NCBI GenBank assembly: GCA_019247975.1 | Contig: JAFBAD010000008.1 | Coordinates: forward strand, 1-12,377 | Length of the DNA: 12,377 nt | DNA from: Acidimicrobiia bacterium | GTDB taxonomy: Bacteria > Actinomycetota > Acidimicrobiia > Acidimicrobiales > Iamiaceae | Direction of reading: 5' to 3' | Shown here: piece after piece, positions 6,299-12,291 of the stretch | Position numbering within the stretch: position 1 is the stretch's first letter | How the letters are laid out: each line of letters begins with the position of its first letter | Position numbers and translations under genes: made by a program | The notes under the pieces: generated by a model | The model's input: only the letters and a program-made list of their open reading frames with translations | What the model was told of the DNA's origin: nothing | Database searches by the model: none

Positions 6299-7003
6299 TT
6301 GGAGAAGATCATCCACGCGCTGTGGCGTCCGCCCGAGGCGGACGAGGCGGCGATCCAGAAGACGCTGCTGTCGGAGGTGGCACCGGCGCTGCTCCACCAC
6401 GGCGTGTCCGGCCTGCGCATCCTCACCGAGGAGCCGGCTGCCGCGGCCATGCGCTTCGGCGCCGCCGACGACGGTGGTGTGCTCACCGCGAGCGTCGGCG
6501 TGTGGGTCGACTCCATCGACGAGCGCCAACCGATCCTTGACGCGATCGCGCAGGCCGGCTGCACCACCCACGCGTTCCTCGTGACCGAGTCGGTGCCGCT
6601 CGCGTACGCGACCGTGCCCACCGAGCGGCCGTCGCCGGGGGTGTCGCTGCTCACGCTGTTCCACAAGCGCGAGGGCCTGAGCGACGACGAGTTCTTCGCC
6701 AACTGGCACGGCGTCCAGACGCCTCTCAGCTTCGACCTCCACCCGATCACGCTGTACATGCGCAACTCGATCGCTCGGGCGCTCACGCCGGGCGCGCCGG
6801 CCTTCCGCGGCATCGTCGAGGAGTCGGTCCCGTCGCTCGACGACCTCCTCGACTTCGACCGCTTCTACTCGGCCGGTGGCGACGCCGATGAGCTGAAGCG
6901 GCGCATGGAGCGCTCGATGGAGGTGCACGACTCGTTCACCGACATGGCGACGCTCCAGATGGTCCCGTGCCGCGAAGACCTCTTCACGGTCGTGTCGACC
7001 TGA
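6299..7003 (+). CDS. EthD-domain (dimeric alpha/beta barrel) protein
   Basis: A 234-residue protein with a clear EthD-type segment, SLLTLFHKREGLSDDEFFANWHG (about 116-138), the usual strand then K-x-G-L-s-x-e-e-F...W...H pattern. The family belongs to the dimeric alpha/beta-barrel (ferredoxin-like) fold; members include small proteins beside cytochrome P450 ether-degradation genes and polyketide cyclase-like proteins. The first half (KIIHALWRPP, then an acidic helix and GVWVDSIDERQP) may be a second, degenerate copy of the fold, so the chain could act as a fused pair. The TTG start at 6299 is preceded by GGAGGGAG at 6281-6288. The C-terminal stop shares one base with the next ATG (TGATG), so it is the first gene of a three-gene operon. 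Reaction and substrate are unknown. Confidence 0.82.
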   Translation: MEKIIHALWRPPEADEAAIQKTLLSEVAPALLHHGVSGLRILTEEPAAAAMRFGAADDGGVLTASVGVWVDSIDERQPILDAIAQAGCTTHAFLVTESVPLAYATVPTERPSPGVSLLTLFHKREGLSDDEFFANWHGVQTPLSFDLHPITLYMRNSIARALTPGAPAFRGIVEESVPSLDDLLDFDRFYSAGGDADELKRRMERSMEVHDSFTDMATLQMVPCREDLFTVVST

Positions 7004-7764
7004 TGGGCGGGGCGCTCGAGGGGCGGGTCGCGATCGTGACCGGGGCCGGGAAGGGCGTGGGCCGGGGCATCGCGGTGGCGATGGGCAAGGAGGGGGCACG
7101 GGTCGTCGTGTCCGCCCGCTCCGAGGACAAGGCCGCGCCGGTGGTCGCCGAGATCCAGGCGGCCGGCGGCGAGGCGGTCACCAACGTGTGCAACGTCGCC
7201 AAGCCCGAGGACGTGGAGCGCTGCGTCGCCGACGTGGTCGACCAGTTCGGAACGGTCGACATCCTCGTCAACAACGCCAACGTCGCGCCGTACGGCGCGC
7301 TGCTCGACGTGACCGACAAGGCGTTCGACCTCTCGTTCCGCATCGGGCCGCTGGCGATGATGCGCTTCATGCGGGCGGCCCACCCGCACCTCGCCGACGG
7401 CGGCGGCGTGATCCTCAACCTCACGTCGGGTTCGTTCCTGCGCACCCACCCGCTCGAGCTCGGCGCGTACGCGGCGATCAAGGCATCGATGTCCGCGCTG
7501 AACCGGGCGGCCGCGGTCGAGTTCGGACCGGCCGGTATCCGGGTCGTCGCGCTGATGCCGTTCTCGTCGAGCGACGGCATGGACTGGTGGATGGAGCACG
7601 ACCGCGACTCCTACGACCAGGTGCTCGCCGAGGTGCCACTCGGTCGCATCGGCGACCCCGAGGCCGACATCGGCCGCGCCGCGGTGTGGCTCTGCTCCGA
7701 CGACGCCAGCTACATCACCGGCACGACCCTCGTCGTCGACGGCGGCCAGAGCTACCTACGCTGA
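7003..7764 (+). CDS. SDR-family oxidoreductase lacking the tetrad Asn
   Basis: A 253-residue short-chain dehydrogenase/reductase-like protein, about 20-30% longer on its substrate loop side than minimal forms. It has TGAGKGVG (13-20), Ser in NLTSGS (139-144), YAAIK (Y156, K160) and the C-terminal TTLVVDGGQS. VVSARSED near 36-42 places Arg39 where NADP-preferring enzymes carry a basic residue. Two departures are visible: NNAN (90-93) replaces NNAG, and where family members have V-N-L-x-G this protein reads R-I-G-P-L, so the tetrad Asn becomes Gly115 in my alignment to the SDR at 997. The ATG at 7003 overlaps the EthD stop by one base (TGATG); a frame continuing 12 codons further upstream has no family support. 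The thioesterase gene starts five bases after its stop. Substrate is unknown. Confidence 0.9.
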   Translation: MGGALEGRVAIVTGAGKGVGRGIAVAMGKEGARVVVSARSEDKAAPVVAEIQAAGGEAVTNVCNVAKPEDVERCVADVVDQFGTVDILVNNANVAPYGALLDVTDKAFDLSFRIGPLAMMRFMRAAHPHLADGGGVILNLTSGSFLRTHPLELGAYAAIKASMSALNRAAAVEFGPAGIRVVALMPFSSSDGMDWWMEHDRDSYDQVLAEVPLGRIGDPEADIGRAAVWLCSDDASYITGTTLVVDGGQSYLR

Positions 7765-7769
7765 CGCGG

Positions 7770-8237
7770 GTGGCCGCCGTCCTCGCCCCCGACCCCGAGT
7801 CGTTCGAGCCGGTCCCGCCCGAGCGGGCGGCGCTCTGGCGCAACTTCGGCCAGTGGGAGCAGCCGCTCTTCCCGCAGCTGGTCGGCCTGCAGATCGAAGA
7901 GATCCGGCGCGACTACTGCCGCATGCGCCTGCCCTACCGCCCCGAGCTGAACCAGCCGGCCGGCGTCGTCCACGGCGGCGCGATCGCGACGCTGATCGAC
8001 ACCGTCGTCGTCCCCGCGGTCGCCAGCGCGCACGACCTGATCCCCGACATGCTCACGCTGAGCATGTCGGTGCAGTACCTCGGCGCGATCGTCGGTGAGG
8101 ACGCGGTCGGCGAGGGCTGGATCACCCGGCGGGGCCGCTCGGTCGCCTTCTGCGAGAGCCTCGTGCGCACCGCCGCCGGCGCGATCGCCGCCACCGGCCA
8201 GCTCGTCTACAAGGTCCGAGAAGCGACCCCGCGCTAG
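7770..8237 (+). CDS. PaaI-type hotdog-fold thioesterase
   Basis: A 155-residue acyl-CoA thioesterase-like protein of the PaaI/YbgC-related hotdog superfamily, predicted to hydrolyse an acyl- or aryl-CoA thioester in the cytosol. The signature NQPAGVVHGGAIATLIDT (61-78) contains the Asn, the HGG turn at the start of the central helix and Asp77, the positions that define the active site in this family. The strand LTLSMSVQYLGAIVGEDAVGEGWITRRGRSVAFCESLV, then GAIAATGQLVYKV, is the usual hotdog C-terminal sheet. The GTG at 7770 is the only plausible start at this end: it lies five bases after the SDR stop and precedes VAAVLAPDPESFEPVPP. Its stop is six bases before the large hairpin at the convergent junction. 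As the third gene of the EthD/SDR operon it probably releases a CoA product of that pathway. Confidence 0.88.
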   Translation: MAAVLAPDPESFEPVPPERAALWRNFGQWEQPLFPQLVGLQIEEIRRDYCRMRLPYRPELNQPAGVVHGGAIATLIDTVVVPAVASAHDLIPDMLTLSMSVQYLGAIVGEDAVGEGWITRRGRSVAFCESLVRTAAGAIAATGQLVYKVREATPR

Positions 8238-8243
8238 GACCCA

Positions 8244-8310
8244 CCCCATCACGAAATTGGCCACGTTGTCCGCGCATGGCGCGGGTAACCGGGCCAATTT
8301 CGCAGTGGGG
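8244..8310. terminator. 67-nt interrupted hairpin filling the convergent intergenic gap; bidirectional terminator or hairpin repeat
   Basis: Three stacked stems are separated by 2x2 mismatches: CCCCAT (8244-8249) with GTGGGG (8305-8310), one G-U pair; CGAAATTGGCC (8252-8262) with GGCCAATTTCG (8292-8302), 11 perfect pairs; and GTTGTCCGCGC (8265-8275) with GCGCGGGTAAC (8279-8289), 11 pairs including two G-U, with loop ATG. It occupies almost the whole 74-base gap between the plus-strand thioesterase stop (8237) and the minus-strand isomerase stop (8312). No T-run is present on either strand, so a classic intrinsic terminator is not proven. An AT-rich block (GAAATT) in this GC-rich setting is also compatible with a dispersed palindromic element. 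Confidence 0.6.
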
Positions 8311-8311
8311 G

Positions 8312-9364
8312 TCAGCCGTGGGAGAGGGCGGCCTTGATCTCGTCGAGGACGGGAACCGGCCCGGGGTCGAGGCCCTCCTGCGCGGCGAGGTGGAGTGACA
8401 TGAAGTCGCCGACGAAGATCAGGTCGAGCACCTGGGCGAGCGGGCCCTCGCCCTCGGCCCGCACGGTGTGGATCTCGCCGACCACCTCTTCCATGAGGCC
8501 GGCCAGCAGGTCGAAGCGGCGGGCCTCCTGCGGGTGCTCCTCGTCGTGGCGGAGCAGCACGAGGTGGAAGACCTGGCGGGTGACGTCGCCGTGCTGGCCC
8601 CAGCCGGCGATCTCGTTGTGGCAGAGCTCGGGCACCGCGTTCGCGAACGCGGCCACCTTCGCGTTCTCGTTGCACTGCGTCTTCCAGCGGGTCGCTGCGA
8701 CCGCGCCGAGCGCCGATGCGCCATAGACGATCGGCAGGCACCGACCGATCCGCCGGGCGATGACCTCGGCCGGGCTGTCGTCCGCGACCAGCTGGTCGCG
8801 GCGGCGGCGCAGCTGCGCGACCGCGCTCTCCACCCACCCTTCCGCGCCGGGGAACAGGCCCATCCGCTCGAGCACGATCAGCGGTGGGATCGCCAGCGCG
8901 CCGAGCCCGGCGCGCGGCTGCGGGATGTCGTCGGGCACGCCGATGAGCGGCACGCCGAGGTCCTCCGCTCGCGCGGCCAGCTGCCCGCCGCGAGCGACCG
9001 CGACGATGCTCGCACCGCTGGTCTGGGCCTCGTCGACCGCCTGCAGCGTCTCCTCGGTGTCGCCCGAGAACGACAGCGCGAACACCAGCGTCGTGCGGTC
9101 GATGAAGCTCGGCGCGTCGTAGCCCTTCACGACTGTGACCGGCACCGGCAGGAACTGCTGGCCGACCGCCGCGAGCAGATCGCCGGCCACGCCGCTGCCG
9201 CCCATGCCGAGCACGACGATGTTCGCCACCTGCTCACCGTCGGGCAGGCCCTCGACCGCGCGGCCGAGCTCCACCGCCGCGGCGACCTGCTCGGGCAGGC
9301 CTGCGGTCGCGTCGAACATGCCCAGGGTGTCGATGCCCCGCCGGGTCGGATCGCTCCCCGACAT
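8312..9364 (-). CDS. Bifunctional phosphoglucose/phosphomannose isomerase family (SIS domain)
   Basis: A 350-residue double-SIS sugar isomerase. Visible are VVLGMGGSGVAGD (51-62), the phosphate-binding SFSGDTEET (99-107), NENAK (232-236) and ELCHNEIAGW (246-255), with the catalytic-type Glu and His in the positions used by PGI/PMI enzymes. The family interconverts fructose-6-P with glucose-6-P and mannose-6-P; in actinobacteria the group beside manB (Rv3256c-type) is poorly characterised, so exact substrate is inferred. ATG 9364-9362 shares one base with the Trm112-like stop (TGATG). No Shine-Dalgarno is visible, so translation is probably coupled. It is the last gene of the operon; its stop lies one base beyond the large hairpin. 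Confidence 0.88.
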   Translation of the reverse strand: MSGSDPTRRGIDTLGMFDATAGLPEQVAAAVELGRAVEGLPDGEQVANIVVLGMGGSGVAGDLLAAVGQQFLPVPVTVVKGYDAPSFIDRTTLVFALSFSGDTEETLQAVDEAQTSGASIVAVARGGQLAARAEDLGVPLIGVPDDIPQPRAGLGALAIPPLIVLERMGLFPGAEGWVESAVAQLRRRRDQLVADDSPAEVIARRIGRCLPIVYGASALGAVAATRWKTQCNENAKVAAFANAVPELCHNEIAGWGQHGDVTRQVFHLVLLRHDEEHPQEARRFDLLAGLMEEVVGEIHTVRAEGEGPLAQVLDLIFVGDFMSLHLAAQEGLDPGPVPVLDEIKAALSHG

Positions 9365-9603
9365 CAGGAGGGATCGAAGGTCGGCTGGATGCCCTCGGAC
9401 TCGGCCTTGGCCAGCAGCCGCTGGTGCTCGGCGTCGTCGACGGTCTCGGCCTCCTCGATGAGCATCACCGGGATGTCGTCCTTGATCATGTACCGCCGCT
9501 TCAGGCGGGGGTTGTAGAGCGAGTCCTCGCCCTCGAAGTAGAGCAGCGGGCCCTTGTCCTCGGGGCAGGCCAGGATCTCGAGCAGGACGGGATCGAGGGC
9601 CAT
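9364..9603 (-). CDS. Trm112 family (UPF0434/YcaR-like) small protein
   Basis: A 79-residue protein, MALDPVLLEILACPEDKGPL..., then LYNPRLKRRYMIKDDIPVMLIEEAETV and an acidic/helical tail. This is the Trm112/YcaR fold, found as methyltransferase partners in eukaryotes and as stand-alone proteins in bacteria. Only one Cys (C13) remains: the usual CPxCKGxL motif reads CPEDKGPL, and the second Cys pair of zinc-binding members is also absent, so it should not bind zinc in the normal way. The ATG at 9603 is preceded by GGAGGT seven bases upstream, inside the end of manB, and lies two bases after that gene's TGA. A longer frame upstream is rejected because it overlaps manB and lacks homology. It sits between manB and the isomerase gene. 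Biochemical role is unknown. Confidence 0.88.
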   Translation of the reverse strand: MALDPVLLEILACPEDKGPLLYFEGEDSLYNPRLKRRYMIKDDIPVMLIEEAETVDDAEHQRLLAKAESEGIQPTFDPS

Positions 9604-9605
9604 CG

Positions 9606-10970
9606 TCAACCTCCGGGTTCTCTGATGAGGGCGAGCACTTCGGCGACGTGCTCGTCGCAGGCGGCGCGGTCGGCCGCTTCGAGGTTGAGCCGCAGCAGCG
9701 GCTCGGTGTTCGACGGGCGCAGGTTGAACCACCACGACCCGAGGTCGACGGTCAGGCCGTCGAGCCGGTCCTGATCGGCGTCGGGGAACGCGCCGGCGAC
9801 GTGCTCGATCACGACCAGCGGGTCGTCCACCTTCGTGTTGATCTCGCCGGACATCGCGTAGCGGTCGAACGGCTTGCGCAGCTCGGAGAGCGGCCGGCCG
9901 GCGCGGCTGCGCTGCTCGAGCACGTGCATCGCGGCGATGAGGCCGGAGTCGGCCCGCCAGTTGTCGCGGAAGTAGTAGTGGGCCGAGTGCTCACCGCCGA
10001 AGGCGGCGCCGGTGTCGGCCATCAGCGCCTTGATGAACGAGTGGCCGACCTTCGTGCGCACCGGGGTGCCGCCGCGCTCGCGCACGATCTCGGGCACCGC
10101 CTTCGAGCAGATGAGGTTGTGCAGGACCGTCGCGCCGGGCTCCTTCTCGAGGATCCCGGCTGCGACCATCGCGGTCGTGGTCGAGCCCGAGATCGGCTCG
10201 CCCAGCTCGTCGACCACGAAGACGCGGTCCGCGTCGCCGTCGAAGGCGAGCCCCACGTCGGCTCCGGTCTCGAGCACGCGCGCCCGCAGGTCGGCCTGGT
10301 TCTCGATCTGGATCGGGTCGGCCGGGTGGTTCGGGAAGCTGCCGTCCAGGTCGCCGTAGAGGAGGTCGAGCTCGAAGGGCAGCTTGGCGAACACCGCGGG
10401 GACCACGAGGCCGCCCATCCCGTTGGCGGTGTCGGCGACGACCTTGAGCGGCACGAGCTGGGACGGGTCGATGAACGACCGGACGTGCTCGGCGAAGTCA
10501 TCGAGCAGGTCGATCCCGGTCAGCGAACCCGGCTCGGTCGGCGCGTCGGTGATGCCGCCCCGGACCGTCGCCTTGATGTGGTCGAGGCCGGTGTCCTGGC
10601 CGACCGCCCGTGCCCCGGTGAGGCAGAACTTGATGCCGTTGTAGTTGGCCGGGTTGTGCGAGGCCGTGAACATCGCGGCCGGTGCTCCCAGCCGTCCGGA
10701 CGCGAAGTACACGAGGTCGGTCGAGGCGAGGCCGAGGTCGACGACGTCGAGGCCCTGGCCCTGCACGCCCTCGGAGAACGCACCGGCGAACTCGGCGCCG
10801 GTGGGCCGCATGTCCCGGCCGACCAGCACCCGGGTCGCCCCCTCGGTCTCGGACGCGAAGCGGGCGAACGCCGCGCCGATGGCCCGGCACAGGTCGGCGT
10901 CGAGCTGGTCGGGGACGGTCCCCCGCACGTCGTAGGCCTTGAAGATCTGGTCCAGAACATCAGACGTCAC
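9606..10970 (-). CDS. manB: Phosphomannomutase/phosphoglucomutase
   Basis: A 454-residue alpha-D-phosphohexomutase, expected to interconvert mannose-6-P and mannose-1-P, and possibly glucose phosphates. Mannose-1-P feeds GDP-mannose for polyprenyl-mannose and glycolipid synthesis. Motifs appear in the standard order: KAYDVRG (11-17), phosphoserine loop TASHNP (102-107, catalytic Ser104), metal loop DGDADR (244-249), sugar-binding GGEHSAHYYF (325-334) and the phosphate-binding RPSNTEPLLR (418-427). Length is normal. The GTG at 10970 is supported by an excellent Shine-Dalgarno (AAGGAGGT, 10977-10984) six bases upstream. Trm112-like and isomerase genes follow on the same strand with tight spacing. 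From memory, a similar manB-Trm112-isomerase group is present in other actinobacteria, often near ahcY, which supports a shared sugar-phosphate role. Confidence 0.95.
   Translation of the reverse strand: MTSDVLDQIFKAYDVRGTVPDQLDADLCRAIGAAFARFASETEGATRVLVGRDMRPTGAEFAGAFSEGVQGQGLDVVDLGLASTDLVYFASGRLGAPAAMFTASHNPANYNGIKFCLTGARAVGQDTGLDHIKATVRGGITDAPTEPGSLTGIDLLDDFAEHVRSFIDPSQLVPLKVVADTANGMGGLVVPAVFAKLPFELDLLYGDLDGSFPNHPADPIQIENQADLRARVLETGADVGLAFDGDADRVFVVDELGEPISGSTTTAMVAAGILEKEPGATVLHNLICSKAVPEIVRERGGTPVRTKVGHSFIKALMADTGAAFGGEHSAHYYFRDNWRADSGLIAAMHVLEQRSRAGRPLSELRKPFDRYAMSGEINTKVDDPLVVIEHVAGAFPDADQDRLDGLTVDLGSWWFNLRPSNTEPLLRLNLEAADRAACDEHVAEVLALIREPGG
9614..9626. repeat. 13-bp direct repeat, copy 1 (inside the 3' end of manB)
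   Basis: CGGGTTCTCTGAT occurs here and again at 11005-11017, just upstream of manB, in the same orientation. The two copies bracket the gene almost exactly. In the coding copy it encodes the IREP near the manB C-terminus; the upstream copy is non-coding. Confidence 0.5.
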
Positions 10971-11061
10971 ACCGCGACCTCCTTCGGAGATCGGCCTTCG
11001 GCATCGGGTTCTCTGATCGCGCTCGCTCCGCTGGCGCTCCGCAGCCTCACGTCGTGGGACC
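10971..11061 (-). promoter_or_regulatory. manB leader: two GAA-loop mini-hairpins, one holding the Shine-Dalgarno
   Basis: In the manB transcript two short hairpins with GAA loops follow one another: GCC-GAA-GGC and CTCC-GAA-GGAG (10989-10979). The 3' arm of the second contains the Shine-Dalgarno GGAGG. Upstream in the transcript, GCGGAGCG occurs twice within about 20 bases, then comes the sequence repeated inside manB (11005-11017). No T-run terminator for the glycosyltransferase gene is visible, so the leader may simply be an intra-operon spacer. Confidence 0.35.
11005..11017. repeat. 13-bp direct repeat, copy 2 (upstream of manB)
   Basis: This is CGGGTTCTCTGAT, identical to 9614-9626 and in the same orientation. 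It lies in the short spacer before manB, next to a GCGGAGCG-rich stretch. Such mosaics may be pieces of a dispersed genomic repeat. Confidence 0.5.
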
Positions 11062-12291
11062 CTAGTTGTCGATGGGTGACCCCTCGATCGGCGCGAGCGC
11101 GGCGACCTCGGCCGGGGTGAGGTCGTAGCGGCCCCGCCGCCCGTCGCGCAGGATGCGCAGCAGGTCCCGCACGAGCCGCAGGCCGTCCCGGGCCACGTGC
11201 ACCGTCGAGCGGCTGGAGTTGGCCACCTCCACCGGCACCTCGGTCAGCGAGAGGTGGTAGCGCTCGACCAGGTGGAAGAGCTCGACGTCGAACGCGAAGC
11301 CGTCGATCCGGGTCTTCGTGAACAGCAGGCGGGCGATGTCGGAGCGGAACGCCTTCAGCCCGCACTGCGTGTCGCGGTACTGACCGAGCAGCACGGCGTG
11401 CGTGAACCGGTTGATCAGGCGGCCGCCGACCTCCCGCAGGCGGCGCGCCTTCACGAGCGTCGTGGTGTCGGTGTGGCGCCGGCTCCCGACCACCACGTCC
11501 CACCCGGTCTCGACCTGCTCGAGCAGGCGCACCAGCTGGGCCGGCGGGTAGGCGAGATCGGCGTCGGTGAACGCGACGGTCCGGCCGGTGGCGGCGAGCG
11601 CCCCCGTGCGCACGGCGGCGCCCTTGCCCTGGTTCGCCTCGTGCACGAGCACCTGGTCGGCGCCGGCGCGCCGGGCGGTGTCCGCGGTGGCGTCGCCCGA
11701 CCCGTCGTCGACGACGACGATCTCGAGCTGGTCGCCGGGAAGCGTCGCCACGAGCTCGTCTCGCAGACGAGCCACCGTCGTGGCCAACTGCTCCGGCTCG
11801 CGGTACGCGGGCACCACCACCGAGAGCCGCGCCCGCCCCGGAGCCGGAGCCCGCGGCACCCGTGACGCCACGTCGGCCCGCACCTCCTCGAAGAGAACGG
11901 TCCGGTAGACCCGCACGCGGAGCAGCGCGGCGAGGGCGAGCGGCGGGACCTTGGCGAGGAGCAGCTCGAGCGGTTCGTCCGGGTCGATCAGCTGGGTGGT
12001 GATCGCCAGCACCGCGAGGTCGAGGATGCCGGCCATGAGGGCGGTCGCGACGAACGTGCCGGGTGCGCGCACCCAGCGGACCGACGGATCGTCGGCGAAG
12101 GTGATCGCGCGGTTGGCGAGGAACGAGACGCAGGCGGCCGCGGTGATCGACACGGCGTCCGCCGCGAGCACCGGCCACCCCAGCCCGCGGGCCAGCCCCA
12201 GGAGCAGGCCGACGTCGACCACGGTGGCGACGGCGCCGATGCTCGCGAACCGGCGCAGGAGCGTGCGGGCCGCACCGGGCCCGGCGCTCAC
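11062..12291 (-). CDS. GtrA-like membrane domain fused to a GT2 family glycosyltransferase
   Basis: A 409-residue fusion. Residues about 1-135 form a GtrA-like module: four hydrophobic segments (roughly 16-35, 41-63, 77-101 and 108-130) with the family's FLANRAITF (57-65). GtrA proteins are thought to move polyprenyl-linked sugars across the membrane. Residues about 155-385 form a GT-A glycosyltransferase of family 2, like polyprenyl-phosphate glucosyl/mannosyl synthases: SVVVPAYREP, IVVVDDGSGD (191-200), NQGKGAAVRTG (220-230), the metal-binding FTDADLAYP (241-249), VVGSRRH, and DTQCGLKAFR with GFAFDVELFHL. One protein could make and flip the lipid-linked sugar. The GTG at 12291 overlaps the upstream gene's stop (GTGA); no Shine-Dalgarno is visible, so coupling is likely. 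A 91-base spacer separates it from manB. Confidence 0.9.
   Translation of the reverse strand: MSAGPGAARTLLRRFASIGAVATVVDVGLLLGLARGLGWPVLAADAVSITAAACVSFLANRAITFADDPSVRWVRAPGTFVATALMAGILDLAVLAITTQLIDPDEPLELLLAKVPPLALAALLRVRVYRTVLFEEVRADVASRVPRAPAPGRARLSVVVPAYREPEQLATTVARLRDELVATLPGDQLEIVVVDDGSGDATADTARRAGADQVLVHEANQGKGAAVRTGALAATGRTVAFTDADLAYPPAQLVRLLEQVETGWDVVVGSRRHTDTTTLVKARRLREVGGRLINRFTHAVLLGQYRDTQCGLKAFRSDIARLLFTKTRIDGFAFDVELFHLVERYHLSLTEVPVEVANSSRSTVHVARDGLRLVRDLLRILRDGRRGRYDLTPAEVAALAPIEGSPIDN

Noticed and set aside
2830..6813. Minus-strand open frame of about 1327 codons opposite the surface-protein gene
   Set aside because: It is a by-product of GC-rich third positions in the sense gene. 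It has no domain pattern, ignores gene borders, and the sense strand has a signal peptide, TIG domains and LPKTG.
6967..7002. Twelve-codon upstream extension of the second SDR
   Set aside because: It overlaps the EthD gene and adds residues absent from the family; ATG 7003 with TGATG coupling is better.
7752..8837. Minus-strand 361-codon frame crossing the convergent junction
   Set aside because: It spans the end of the thioesterase gene, the hairpin and part of the isomerase in a wrong frame; Pro/Arg/Gly-rich with no family pattern.
9604..9735. Upstream extension of the Trm112-like gene
   Set aside because: It overlaps manB, is Arg/Pro-rich, and the ATG at 9603 has a good Shine-Dalgarno and the family's N-terminus.
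10960..11004. 14-codon ORF (MPKADLRRRSRCDV) overlapping the manB start
   Set aside because: It has no Shine-Dalgarno of its own, lies over the manB Shine-Dalgarno and hairpins, and is within chance expectation.
9648..11120. Plus-strand 490-codon frame across manB
   Set aside because: It is the antisense shadow of manB, whose catalytic motifs are intact; its translation is Arg/Val/Glu-rich low-complexity text.
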